Below, piece by piece: positions 9,699-18,537 of a DNA stretch of 64,000 nucleotides (positions within the stretch are counted from its first letter, which is position 1; each line of letters begins with the position of its first letter). The position numbers were made by a program, and so were the translations under genes. The notes beneath the pieces are model-generated. The model was not told the DNA's origin and did no database searches. It was given only the letters and a program-made list of their open reading frames with translations. The DNA comes from Halobacteriales archaeon YIM A00010 (GTDB lineage: Archaea; Halobacteriota; Halobacteria; Halobacteriales; Haloarculaceae), in contig JAKCFJ010000001.1 of NCBI GenBank assembly GCA_025041175.1, positions 868,001 through 932,000 on the forward strand. The letters run 5' to 3'.

Positions 9699-10859
9699 TC
9701 AGATACGAACCGCCTGCCCCTCGTATTCGAGCTGTCGGTTGTGAAGCGCGTCACCGGACGCCGATTCGAACACGTGGACGGCTTCGGGCGGGATGTGAAC
9801 GGTCACGCTGGTGCCCGCATCGATCTGTCGCATACCGTCGACGATCGCCATGAGATCCTCCGTGGTGCTCGAAGAGTCGGGGAACTTGAGATGCACCACA
9901 TTCTCGTTGCCCATCGGCTCTACCACCGTCACGTTCATTTCGATCGTGTGGTCTTCTCGAACGGCGTCTTCCGAGCCGGCGTCGGATTCGAGGAGATCGA
10001 CGTCCTCCGGACGGATACCGAGCCGCAGTTCACTGCCCGGGGAAACCCCATCGAGGGCCTCCGTGATACGGGCGTCGAACGGGTAGGTCAGCTGCTCGGA
10101 GACGAACCCGTCGTCCTCGTAGGTCCCATCGAGGAAGTTCATCGATGGCTCGCCGATGAACTCCGCGACGAACACGTTGTTCGGCTCGTGGTACAGCTCC
10201 AGCGGTTCGCCGACCTGCTGGAGGATCCCGTCGTTCATCACCACCATCCGGTCGGACATCGTCATCGCTTCGGTCTGGTCGTGGGTGACGTACACGGTGG
10301 TGACGCCGAGTTGCTCTTGGAGCTGCTGGAGTTCCGTTCGCATCTGGGCGCGGAGCTTCGCGTCCAGATTCGACAACGGCTCGTCCATCAGGAACACCTC
10401 CGGATCGCGGACGATGGCCCGCCCGAGCGCAACTCGCTGCTGTTGGCCCCCGGATAGCTCCTCGGGACGACGGTCGAGCAGCTCGGAGATGTCGAGCAGC
10501 TCCGCGACCTCCTCGACCCGCTGTTCCCGTTCCTCGTCGGTGAAGCCGGGCTCTTCTTCCAACCCGAACTTCATGTTCCCACGAACCGTCATGTGGGGGT
10601 ACAGCGCGTAGTCCTGGAACACCATCGCAACGTCCCTGTTCTGGGGCGTGCGGTAGTTCATCAGCTGTTCTCCGAACCGTATCTCTCCGTCCGACGGCGT
10701 CTCCAGCCCGGCGATCATTCGCAGCGTGGTCGTCTTTCCACAGCCCGACGGTCCGACGAGAACGAGAAACTCCCCGTCCTCGATGTCGACGTTCACGTCG
10801 TCGACGGCGACGACATCGTCGAAGCGTTTCGTGAGGGTTTCGATCGTTATGTTGGCCAT
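9699..10859 (-). CDS. Sugar ABC importer ATPase (MalK/UgpC/MsmX type)
   Basis: The ATPase of a CUT1 sugar importer, with 386 residues. It has a Walker A GPSGCGKTTT near residue 38, a Q-loop in MVFQDYALYPHM, a signature LSGGQQQRVALGRA, a Walker B VFLMDEPLSNLDAKLR, and a C-terminal TOBE/OB regulatory domain from about residue 240. It ends the transcription unit binding protein - permease - permease - ATPase on the minus strand, although a 77-base gap before it could hold a second promoter. XacJ/XacK of the Haloferax pentose importer are plausible counterparts. Confidence 0.9.
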   Translation of the reverse strand: MANITIETLTKRFDDVVAVDDVNVDIEDGEFLVLVGPSGCGKTTTLRMIAGLETPSDGEIRFGEQLMNYRTPQNRDVAMVFQDYALYPHMTVRGNMKFGLEEEPGFTDEEREQRVEEVAELLDISELLDRRPEELSGGQQQRVALGRAIVRDPEVFLMDEPLSNLDAKLRAQMRTELQQLQEQLGVTTVYVTHDQTEAMTMSDRMVVMNDGILQQVGEPLELYHEPNNVFVAEFIGEPSMNFLDGTYEDDGFVSEQLTYPFDARITEALDGVSPGSELRLGIRPEDVDLLESDAGSEDAVREDHTIEMNVTVVEPMGNENVVHLKFPDSSSTTEDLMAIVDGMRQIDAGTSVTVHIPPEAVHVFESASGDALHNRQLEYEGQAVRI

Positions 10860-10936
10860 GTTTACTGTTTGTGTCGTGTGTTAGTGATGAGTATGTCGGT
10901 TAGCGGTGTATGCGTTGGGTGTGTCCGCGTGGACGG

Positions 10937-11863
10937 TTACGCGCCCCCCGTCTGGAGTCCTTTGGCGAACTGTTCGGAGAACGCGATGTACAGCAACAGC
11001 GTCGGGAGCGCGGCGAGAAACGCAGCGGCCATCCGGAGACCGTAATCGATACCGGAAATCGAGGCTCCGATGCCGGACAACACCAACGTCATGGTCGCTG
11101 CCGTCGAGTCTGCGTACTTGATGATCGTCAACGAGAACAGGAATTCGTTGTAGATCTGGGTGAACTGGTAGATGAACACCACTCCGAACATCGGTTTCGA
11201 CAGCGGAAGAACGATGTCGGTGTAGATCGACGTGAGGCTTTTCCCGTCGATCTTCGCGGCTTCGACGAACGACTGGGGCATGCTCTGGTAGTACCCCCGA
11301 AACAGGATCGTGACGATCGGAATCCCGTACGCGATGTGGGTGATGGTCAACGGAACCAACAGCATGTGCTCCGGTTCGACCAGCTTCAACCGCGCTACTG
11401 GCTCGAGCATCTGGGCCAGCGGGAAGACCTGGTACCAGAACTTATCGACCGGAATGATGACCGCCTGGTAGGGCACGAACACGCCGATGAGGAACAACAC
11501 GAGGATCCCGACCTGTCCCCGCCAGTCGACCATCGTGAGCCCGAAGGCGGCCATGCTCGCCAACACGATGGTGATGAGCGTGGCCGGAATGGCCATCACG
11601 AGCGAGTTGATGATACTGCTTTGTAACTGGCCGTAGGCGGTCCCGATGTTTTCGGCCGTCGCTCCATCAGTTCCTGGGGGGAGAAACGGCACCGTCTGGG
11701 CGATCGACGCATCGGTTTTGATCGCGGTCAGAATGCCCGCCTCCAGCGGCGCGAGGAAAAACGCGATGAACAGCGTCACCACGATGTAGATCCCGAGCCG
11801 CCGGTGGTCCATGCCGTTCACGATCCCCGCAACGTCGATGTCCGCAAGTGAATCTCGTGCCAT
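10937..11863 (-). CDS. Sugar ABC importer permease (MalG-like)
   Basis: A 308-residue inner-membrane subunit with six hydrophobic helices. The EAA loop is EAAKIDGKSLTSIYTDIVLPLSKP, which contacts the ATPase. An unusually long extracytoplasmic loop follows the first helix (about residues 40-95). The ATG at 11863 is chosen because it gives a standard MalG-like N terminus with MDHRRLGIYIVV. It starts 2 bases after the stop of the upstream permease, so the two are tightly coupled. Confidence 0.9.
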   Translation of the reverse strand: MARDSLADIDVAGIVNGMDHRRLGIYIVVTLFIAFFLAPLEAGILTAIKTDASIAQTVPFLPPGTDGATAENIGTAYGQLQSSIINSLVMAIPATLITIVLASMAAFGLTMVDWRGQVGILVLFLIGVFVPYQAVIIPVDKFWYQVFPLAQMLEPVARLKLVEPEHMLLVPLTITHIAYGIPIVTILFRGYYQSMPQSFVEAAKIDGKSLTSIYTDIVLPLSKPMFGVVFIYQFTQIYNEFLFSLTIIKYADSTAATMTLVLSGIGASISGIDYGLRMAAAFLAALPTLLLYIAFSEQFAKGLQTGGA

Positions 11864-11865
11864 AG

Positions 11866-12810
11866 TTATAGGCTCCCCTGTCTGTACTGGTAGTAGAGGT
11901 ACGGCGAGATGACGCCGAGCGCCATGATTAATAGCATGGTCGCAATCGCTGCCCCGTACGCCCATTGGACGTTGCTGAACGCCTCCCTCATCATCAGTGT
12001 CGCCAGAATGTCAGTTCCTTTCGGTGGCGTGTATCCGCCCGTCAACGCGTACAGGAAGGTGAACGCCTTCAGGGCGAACACCATCAGCACGACTGCCGCG
12101 CTCACTGAAGCCGCCTTGAGCTGCGGGATGATGACGCGCAGATAGATCCGGACCGTACTGGCACCGTCGATCTGTGCGGCCTCGAACTGCGATCCCGGGA
12201 TCGATTGCAGCCCGGCGAGATACACGATCATCGTGTAGCCGCTGAACTGCCAGATCAACGCGAGGACGATCGCACCGAGTGAATATGATGGGTCTCCGAG
12301 GAAGTCGATCGGACCGATCCCGAACAGCCCGAGAGTGACGTTGATGACCCCGGACTCGGCGTTGTACATCCATACCCACAGCTTCGCGGTCACGACGAAC
12401 GAAAGGCTCATCGGAAGTAGGTATATCATCTGCACCTGCTCTTTGAACCGAAACTGTCTGTCGAGTAGTATCGCGAGGAACAATCCGAGCACGAGGCTGA
12501 TCGACGTGAAGGCGACGAGCAAAACGAACGTGTTCAGGGCAGCCCGGTGAACGGCGGGCGCAGCCAGTGCCTGGCGGTACATCTCCAGATCCAGACTCGA
12601 CCAGTCGACCGCCCCGATCCCCGCTGTGTCCGTCAGCGAGATGGCGATGTTGTAGCCGATTCCACCGTAGACGGCGATCCCCATGATAACGAACGGGACA
12701 CCCCAGAACGGAAGCGAACGAACGAGATCCCCATTGAGGACGTATCGGAGCTTCGTCCGCCACCCGACGGTTTCTGCTACCGATTCCCCGGTTGATTCGT
12801 GTGTGGCCAT
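11866..12810 (-). CDS. Sugar ABC importer permease (MalF-like)
   Basis: The partner permease has 314 residues and six predicted membrane helices. Its EAA loop reads EAAQIDGASTVRIYLRVIIPQLK. The N terminus is cytoplasmic and polar before a first helix at about residues 35-58. It lies between the binding protein and the MalG-like permease in one operon. The pair defines a CUT1-type importer, used for di- and oligosaccharides and, in haloarchaea, also pentoses and glucose. Confidence 0.9.
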   Translation of the reverse strand: MATHESTGESVAETVGWRTKLRYVLNGDLVRSLPFWGVPFVIMGIAVYGGIGYNIAISLTDTAGIGAVDWSSLDLEMYRQALAAPAVHRAALNTFVLLVAFTSISLVLGLFLAILLDRQFRFKEQVQMIYLLPMSLSFVVTAKLWVWMYNAESGVINVTLGLFGIGPIDFLGDPSYSLGAIVLALIWQFSGYTMIVYLAGLQSIPGSQFEAAQIDGASTVRIYLRVIIPQLKAASVSAAVVLMVFALKAFTFLYALTGGYTPPKGTDILATLMMREAFSNVQWAYGAAIATMLLIMALGVISPYLYYQYRQGSL

Positions 12811-12849
12811 AGCAAGTCACCCGATTGTATAGATAATATCACTTCTGGC

Positions 12850-14157
12850 TCAGTTCGAGACCGCCGATTCGAGATCGCTCGCGGCTGCCTCCACGTTGTA
12901 GGGTCCCATGAAGTTCACCCGGATCGCCTCCTCGCAGGCGGTAAGTTGTTGCGGTGTGACCGCCAGCCCGTGGGCGAGTGTCGGGGGTAGCTCTTCGGCG
13001 GAGTGGAGATCGTCGTACATCAGCTGCAGGAACTCCGGCAGTTTGCTCGCATCCACGTCGTTTCGGATCGGAACGGACCCTTTCTTTTCGTTGAACGCGA
13101 TCTGGGCCTTCTTCGTTCCCACGAAGCGGAGCCACTGTTCGGTCAGATCCGGGGTGGGATTGTCGGCGGGTGCCAAAAACGAGTCGAGGTGGAAGAAGTA
13201 GATCCCTTCCGTTCCGGGGAAGGGAATCCAGTCCCAGTCCGTCTGATACTCGACCTGATCGCTATTCCGGTACGCGCCGTACAGCCAGTTACCCTGGTGA
13301 ACACAGCCGGCAGAGCCGTTAATGATCTTGTCGTTGGCCTCGGTCATACTCAGCGTCGAGGCGTCGCCGTTGATGTGGTTCTCGAGGATGGTTTTTGTCG
13401 CTTCGAGCGCCGATCGGAGGGCGTTCCCGTCAGGATTGCCCTCGATGAAGTTCGTGTACGCCTCCACGCCCGACTGACTCGTGAGAACCTGGACGAACAG
13501 CTGGAGGTTCGTCCACGGCCCACTCATCGCCTGGGTCATGGGCGCTGCGTCGGTGTTCTGATTGATCGTTTCGAACGCCGAGATCAGGGCATCGACGGAG
13601 TCCAACGAGTTGGGATCGACTCCGGCTTCCTCGAACACGTGAACGTTGTAAAAGAGGTTGTTCAGCCGGTGAGAACCGATCGGAACACCCGGCATCTTGT
13701 CGTTGAACCTGCACTGTTCGACCGTCGCGTCGTGGATCGTGTCTTTGAGCCCGGCCTCGTCCCAGACGGCTCCCTCGACGTCCATCAGGGAACCCTTGTA
13801 CCGTTCCAGGTGGTTTCCTGGCCAGTTCGCAAACGATCCCATCAGATCGTTATTCTGTAAACGATTCGCTATGACCGTATTCAACTCGGCGTTGGCGTCT
13901 CCCCCAGCGCCATTGAATTCAGATGATACGTCGGAGTGCTCATCTTCGAACGCCGCTTGTAAGGCTTCGAGAGCTGCTTTCCCGTCTCCCGAATTCCAGC
14001 CGTGGACGACTTCGAGGGTCTCGCCGCCTCCATCAGATCCACTTTCCTCGTCCAAACAGCCGGCGATCCCGGTCGTCCCGACGACGCCGAGGGCCGCAAG
14101 CGTTTTCAGATATCGGCGTCGGTCCCGATCGTCAACGTGATCAATGTTAGTAGACAT
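12850..14157 (-). CDS. Sugar-binding lipoprotein of ABC importer (Tat exported)
   Basis: The extracellular substrate-binding protein has 435 residues. The signal carries a twin-arginine motif (RDRRRYLKTLAALG) and a lipobox TGIAGC with the lipidated cysteine at position 34, followed by an acidic, Gly/Ser-rich linker typical of haloarchaeal Tat lipoproteins. The mature part is of the family 1 extracellular solute-binding type (LEVVHGWNSGDGKAALEAL start). It is the first gene of the importer operon. A dyad at 14225-14240 lies upstream. Confidence 0.92.
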   Translation of the reverse strand: MSTNIDHVDDRDRRRYLKTLAALGVVGTTGIAGCLDEESGSDGGGETLEVVHGWNSGDGKAALEALQAAFEDEHSDVSSEFNGAGGDANAELNTVIANRLQNNDLMGSFANWPGNHLERYKGSLMDVEGAVWDEAGLKDTIHDATVEQCRFNDKMPGVPIGSHRLNNLFYNVHVFEEAGVDPNSLDSVDALISAFETINQNTDAAPMTQAMSGPWTNLQLFVQVLTSQSGVEAYTNFIEGNPDGNALRSALEATKTILENHINGDASTLSMTEANDKIINGSAGCVHQGNWLYGAYRNSDQVEYQTDWDWIPFPGTEGIYFFHLDSFLAPADNPTPDLTEQWLRFVGTKKAQIAFNEKKGSVPIRNDVDASKLPEFLQLMYDDLHSAEELPPTLAHGLAVTPQQLTACEEAIRVNFMGPYNVEAAASDLESAVSN

Positions 14158-14659
14158 GGTACATCACTAAGTGACTGCCTACCGTCTCGTGTGGGTTGAT
14201 CACTATTAAACATTTTCCATAGTGGTGGAGTGTGCTCCACACGGTAACGTCGCTCACAGTTTCATCTTCGCGGAGTCTCTCATCCCGAAAATCAGTCTAT
14301 ATTCATATATATTATACAATAAATAATGAAGTAGATCGGATATGGCCAACAGGAGCAAGAGTGTTATGTTCTCACATTAATAAAATATATTCCATTATCG
14401 TCTAAATAGTAATCATTAGTGTACGGGGGAAGTGAGTGCTATTCCCTACGTTCTTTCCGAAGTGAGCCATGAAAATATCTCCAAAAGAGATCGTTATCTC
14501 CAGTATTATGGATTCATTTTCGTATATACCGTACATCATGTTCTTTTGAGGGGACTGTCGAATGGATCGAAAGCCAGGAAAAGAACCCGTTTGGTCGGTA
14601 TTGTGAGCCAATATCGATCAAACAGGAGTGAATCTCGTATCGAGTCCAACGCGATCACT
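14158..14659. other. AT-rich spacer upstream of the importer operon
   Basis: This stretch of about 500 bases lies between the binding-protein gene and a small repeat element. Bases 14280-14560 are very AT-rich. The importer promoter must lie here: a TTTAATAGTG-like TATA on the minus strand sits roughly 45 bases before the start codon. I see no convincing gene on either strand, since short open frames around 14400-14680 lack coding character. Confidence 0.5.
14225..14240. promoter_or_regulatory. Candidate operator dyad GTGGAG-TGTG-CTCCAC
   Basis: This is a perfect 6-bp inverted repeat with a 4-base spacer, about 70 bases upstream of the binding-protein start codon and above the presumed TATA box. 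The position fits an activator site. The IclR-family regulator at 17376 is the obvious local candidate to bind it. I did not find the same dyad before the other sugar genes, so the assignment is only a suggestion. Confidence 0.3.
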
Positions 14660-14756
14660 ACACTGTCGGACAGAGATGATTGACTATCGGATGCTTGTGC
14701 ACCGCCAGACAGCAGCTGGATTGTCCGGCTCGTGCCGTCCGTAGGTCCGACAGTAT
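14660..14756 (+). repeat. 97-bp terminal-inverted-repeat element, copy A
   Basis: One of four related short elements in the window. The left end reads ACTGTCGGAC and the right end GTCCGACAGT, inverted copies of each other. The core CGCCAGACAGCAG is shared exactly with copy C and nearly with copy B. It sits in the gap between the importer and the dehydratase gene. It has no coding capacity, which fits a MITE or a mobile small-RNA-like element. Confidence 0.75.
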
Positions 14757-14926
14757 ATACACCCGGACACGATTCATGTACCGATACGTCGCCTGATTGG
14801 CCGGGACCAATCCTGTTGTCCGGGATGCGGTCACCTGCGTGTTGCTCTATTCGTGTCCGGGTGTACAGTCTTCGTTTGGCAGAACGTTGCTCGGGACTGA
14901 TGGTCGTTCCACTGGTAGTCCGTGGA

Positions 14927-16159
14927 TCAGTCTTCGTCGAACATGGTCTCTCCGTCGGCAAGGTGGTCGGCGACGGCGTCAAGGTCGAGCGTCAGTCCGA
15001 GTCCTGGTCGTTCGGGCACGGGCATGTAGCCGTCCTGGATGAGGTCGTCTTCCTCGACCAGTTCCTCCCACCACCCGAGCTCGTAGGAGTGGTATTCGAG
15101 GGCCAGCGCGTTCGGGATCGCAGCGCCGACGTGCGCGGACGCCATCGTTCCGATCGGCGAGGAGACGTTGTGCATTGCGACGGGGACGTAGTAGAGATCG
15201 GCGAGCGTCGCAATCTTTCGAGTTTCCTGCATGCCACCGACTTTCGGAACGTCGGGCGCGATGATGTCGAGCGCTTGCTCCTCGATGAGGCGGCGCTGGC
15301 CGTGGGCCCGGTAGACGTTCTCACCGACGGCGATCGGCGTGCCAGTCGACTGGGTCACGGTTTGTTGGACATCGTGGTTCTCGGGCGGGACGGGATCCTC
15401 GAGCCACCACACGTCGTAGGCTTCGAGCGCTCGTGCGAGCCGCCTGGCGCTGCCCGCGGAAAACGCCCAGTGACAGTCAAACGCCACGTCGGCCCGGTCG
15501 CCCACGCGCTCGGTGACTCGCTCGACGATCTCGGCTTTGTGCTCGATCTCCGGCGTCCGGAGGTGGCGGTTCGCACGGTCTTTCTCGTGGCCAGAGGGCA
15601 CGTCCAGATCGAACTTCAGCGCGTCGTAGCCGAGTTCGTCGACCACCCGTTCGGCCTCGGCCGCACACGCGTCGGGATCGGCCTCCGCCTCGGTGTGACA
15701 GTCGCAGTACACCTGAATCGCGTCCCGATACTTCCCACCCAACAGCTGGTAGGCAGGGACCTCAAGGAGCTTCCCCGCAACGTCGTGGAGCGCGAGCTCG
15801 ATGCCGGAAATGGCAGCGATGTCTTTTCCGGCGATCGATCCTTCCCCCGACATCTTCTGTACCATGTGCTCGTACAGCCGATCGATGTCGAGGGGATTCT
15901 CACCGACGACGAAGGGTGTGAGCCGATCGATGATCTCCGGAAGCGCGCCGCCCCAGTACGCCTCGCCGTTCCCCACCACGCCGGCGTCGGTGTACACCCG
16001 GACGAGCGTCCACGGGTAGTTTCCGTCCACGATCACCGTCTGTACGTCGGTGATCTCCACGTCACGACGCCCTCGGTCTCGGGTCAACCCCATCGTCTCG
16101 GCCGAGAGATCACGCATCGTGTACTCCGCGTTCGGATCTCGCAACTGCGCGTAGTTCAT
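14927..16159 (-). CDS. Enolase-superfamily sugar-acid dehydratase (D-xylonate dehydratase-like)
   Basis: It should dehydrate an aldonic acid to the 2-keto-3-deoxy acid. The 410 residues contain the mandelate-racemase/enolase hallmarks: a KFDLDVP segment with a catalytic-type lysine, DCHW and WLEDPVPPEN as metal-ligand regions, and GENVYRAH. An N-terminal block (MRDLSAETMGLT) matches haloarchaeal xylonate/gluconate dehydratases as I recall them. The ATG at 16159 is chosen because a TATA box lies 24-33 bases above it, giving a leaderless mRNA. An alternative ATG at 16174 would be too close to that box. Confidence 0.85.
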   Translation of the reverse strand: MNYAQLRDPNAEYTMRDLSAETMGLTRDRGRRDVEITDVQTVIVDGNYPWTLVRVYTDAGVVGNGEAYWGGALPEIIDRLTPFVVGENPLDIDRLYEHMVQKMSGEGSIAGKDIAAISGIELALHDVAGKLLEVPAYQLLGGKYRDAIQVYCDCHTEAEADPDACAAEAERVVDELGYDALKFDLDVPSGHEKDRANRHLRTPEIEHKAEIVERVTERVGDRADVAFDCHWAFSAGSARRLARALEAYDVWWLEDPVPPENHDVQQTVTQSTGTPIAVGENVYRAHGQRRLIEEQALDIIAPDVPKVGGMQETRKIATLADLYYVPVAMHNVSSPIGTMASAHVGAAIPNALALEYHSYELGWWEELVEEDDLIQDGYMPVPERPGLGLTLDLDAVADHLADGETMFDED

Positions 16160-16182
16160 GCGTCGTCTGAACATCAACGGTC

Positions 16183-16192
16183 GGTATAAAAA
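16183..16192 (-). promoter_or_regulatory. TATA box of the sugar-acid dehydratase gene
   Basis: On the minus strand the sequence reads TTTTTATACC, centred about 28 bases before the ATG at 16159. That is the normal archaeal TATA distance to the transcription start. The mRNA is therefore probably leaderless, which also decides the start codon. Confidence 0.6.
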
Positions 16193-16340
16193 CGTTTTCG
16201 GGATGGAAGAACCATCAGTTGTGACGCTGTGATCGGCGTTCGATCGAGGTGGGCAGGGGAGTTCGTCGCCACGGCGACACCCGCGGCAGTAAACGCAGTG
16301 TACCATAACACATTTCGTTCGTTGGTCGCAGTGAATTAGC

Positions 16341-17204
16341 ATGCGGTACTACCAGCTGTCCGACCGAGACGACCGGATATTGGTTGTTGTCAATGATTCA
16401 CGCGCGTACGATCTGACGGCTGCGAAGCCGGAGTTCGACAGCTTCCGCTCACTCCTCGGAGCTGCTAGCGTCGCACAGTCGACCGTGGACGACGTTGCCC
16501 GCGATCACATCGATCCAGCACACGAGATCGACGCTGGACGCATCGGGACGGCGCCAGCCCGTCCCGTCGTTCCCGACGAAGTGTGGGCCGCGGGCGTGAC
16601 CTACCGAATCAGCGAGGAAGCCCGGGAAGCAGAAAGCGATACGCCCGAGATGTATCTCGACGTGTACGACGCTGACAGGCCCGAGATCTTTTTCAAAGCG
16701 ACGCCGAGCCGGACTGTCGGGCCGGACGAGGCGGTCGGCATCAGGGGCGATTCGACGTGGGACGTGCCGGAGCCGGAGCTAGGGATCGTGCTCTACGACG
16801 GAAGCGTTGTGGGATACACGATCGGCAACGACGTGAGCAGCCGATCGATCGAGGGGGAGAACCCGCTGTATCTCCCCCAAGCCAAGGTGTACGACAAGTG
16901 TTGTTCGATCGGTCCCTGTGTCAGAACTGATCTCGACGATCCCACGTCGCTCACGATGTCGATGTCCATCCACCGGGATGGGGCGTGTGTGTACGACGAG
17001 GCGACCTCCACCGGCGAGATGGTTCGGGGCTGTGGTGAGCTGGTCTCGTATCTCAATTCCCACAATGCTGTTCCCGAACTGGCAGTGCTCCTGACCGGAA
17101 CGTCGCTCGTCCCGGACGAGGGATTCACGTTGCAACGAAACGACCGGATCGACATCGACATCGAAGGGATCGGTGTCCTGACGAACACGGTCGTCACCGT
17201 CTGA
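16341..17204 (+). CDS. FAH-family 2-keto-3-deoxy sugar-acid dehydratase/hydrolase
   Basis: A fumarylacetoacetase-fold enzyme of 287 residues. The metal-binding core reads PEPELGIVLYDG, followed by GYTIGNDVSSRSIEGENP and the C-terminal LLTGTSLVPDEGFTL. It strongly resembles the 2-keto-3-deoxyxylonate dehydratase of haloarchaeal pentose oxidation, which makes alpha-ketoglutarate semialdehyde. A diketo-acid hydrolase role, as in haloarchaeal rhamnose breakdown, is the alternative. It is divergent from the dehydratase gene. Its stop codon is the exact left boundary of repeat copy B. Confidence 0.8.
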   Translation: MRYYQLSDRDDRILVVVNDSRAYDLTAAKPEFDSFRSLLGAASVAQSTVDDVARDHIDPAHEIDAGRIGTAPARPVVPDEVWAAGVTYRISEEAREAESDTPEMYLDVYDADRPEIFFKATPSRTVGPDEAVGIRGDSTWDVPEPELGIVLYDGSVVGYTIGNDVSSRSIEGENPLYLPQAKVYDKCCSIGPCVRTDLDDPTSLTMSMSIHRDGACVYDEATSTGEMVRGCGELVSYLNSHNAVPELAVLLTGTSLVPDEGFTLQRNDRIDIDIEGIGVLTNTVVTV

Positions 17205-17300
17205 TACTGTCGGACCTGCGGACGGCGTGCGACGGACTAGCCAGCTGCTGTCTGTCGATTCACTAGCAGCCGGCATGCAATCACCCCTCTCCGACAGTAT
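17204..17300 (-). repeat. 97-bp terminal-inverted-repeat element, copy B
   Basis: The ends are ATACTGTCGGA-type inverted repeats. Read on the minus strand it aligns along its length with copies A and C, including TGAATCGACAGACAGCAG. Its first base is the last base of the FAH gene stop codon. It fills most of the gap to the IclR gene but ends before the IclR TATA box. It could act as a transcript 3' end structure. Confidence 0.75.
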
Positions 17301-17346
17301 GAGTATCGGAACGGCCGCGGATAGAGCTGATTGAGATGGACGTGGA

Positions 17347-17354
17347 TTTATATT
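17347..17354 (+). promoter_or_regulatory. TATA box of the IclR regulator gene
   Basis: TTTATATT lies 22-29 bases before the ATG at 17376, implying a leaderless transcript. It supports that ATG over the in-frame ATG at 17331, which would place the TATA box inside the coding region. Confidence 0.55.
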
Positions 17355-17375
17355 TGTGGAGTAGATCAATCCAGC

Positions 17376-18131
17376 ATGGGAAAAAATTCGATCAAATCAA
17401 TCAAGACCACGTTCGAGATTGTGGGAACGATCCAGGCGCTCGGTGGAGCGACGCTGACCGAACTCGCCACGGCGCTGGATATCCCGACGAGCACGGCACA
17501 CAACTACCTGAAGACGCTCGAGGAGGAGGAATACGTCGTTTCCGAGGATGGAACCTACCACGTAGGGCTTCGGTTTCTCGAACACGGTGCGCACGCCCGG
17601 AGTCGCATGAAACTGTTCGACGTCGCCGTTCCGGAGGTGGATAAGCTCGCCGATGGAACCGGAGAGCTTGCGAATCTCCTTGTCGAGGAGCACGGACGGG
17701 GGATCTATCTCCACCGCGCCTACGGGGACGAGGCCGTGAAGGTCGAAGCCCACGTCGGGACGCGCGTGTATCTCCACAGCACCGCGCTCGGAAAGGCGAT
17801 CCTCGCTCACCTTCCCGAGGACCGGCGACGAGAGATCTTCGAGAAACAGGGCCTTCCCAAACGGACCGACGAGACGGTAACCGATCCCGACGAGCTGGCG
17901 GACCAGCTACAACGGATCCAAGACCGCGGGTACGCGTTCGATAACGGAGAACGGATCAAGGGGCTTCGGTGTGTGGCTGCGCCTGTGTTGAGCACGTCCG
18001 GGCGGGTGCTTGGCGCGGTCAGCGTCTCCGGACCCGCTAACCGCTTTCGGAAACAGAGGTTCCGGGAGGAACTGCCGACCAAGCTGCTAGAAGTGGTCAA
18101 CGTCATCGAGCTCAACATCACCCATTCGTAG
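17376..18131 (+). CDS. IclR-family transcription regulator of the sugar island
   Basis: This regulator has 251 residues. The N-terminal winged helix (TLTELATALDIPTSTAHNYLKTLEEEEYV) is followed by the IclR effector domain from about residue 75, including RVYLHSTALGKAILAHLP and the C-terminal GRVLGAVSVSGPANRF. Haloferax controls xylose and arabinose genes with an IclR protein (XacR). By position this is the likely counterpart, sensing a sugar or sugar acid and controlling the importer and catabolic genes. Confidence 0.88.
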   Translation: MGKNSIKSIKTTFEIVGTIQALGGATLTELATALDIPTSTAHNYLKTLEEEEYVVSEDGTYHVGLRFLEHGAHARSRMKLFDVAVPEVDKLADGTGELANLLVEEHGRGIYLHRAYGDEAVKVEAHVGTRVYLHSTALGKAILAHLPEDRRREIFEKQGLPKRTDETVTDPDELADQLQRIQDRGYAFDNGERIKGLRCVAAPVLSTSGRVLGAVSVSGPANRFRKQRFREELPTKLLEVVNVIELNITHS

Positions 18132-18537
18132 CCGGTCGCGCCATCGGATCGCGAGGGGTGAGGAAGAGCGCCGTCGTCGTTCCCAGCTGTGCTCTGTCGT
18201 GAGCACGGGCAGCGACCCGATACTCGTCGATCGCGGAGATGGACACCCAGACCGTCACACAACCCACCCATTCTATTTCATTCATTGTTCTGGTACTGGT
18301 GCCCGCTCCGTCATTGTTGGAATACTACTCTTCGTAGATCAATGAAAAATGGACATTAGTGGACAGAGCGTCCGGGTAGGAAGCGCAGTTCCCGAATTGT
18401 GGGAACGTCGTTTCGATCGTTTGAGACGCCTCGGGAATTACAGTAGTACTATTGTAATGAACACGCTGCCGGAGCGTCCGGTTGTTTTCGGGGAGCGTCG
18501 GATCTGGCCCCCCGAGGCGGATCCTTCCACGATCACG
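18132..18537. other. Intergenic region, no gene recognised
   Basis: This is about 400 bases between the convergent IclR and halocyanin genes. It has ordinary GC content with short AT tracts near 18270-18350. No start codon with a coding-like frame, repeat or RNA signature was found. It probably holds both transcript ends. Confidence 0.45.
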
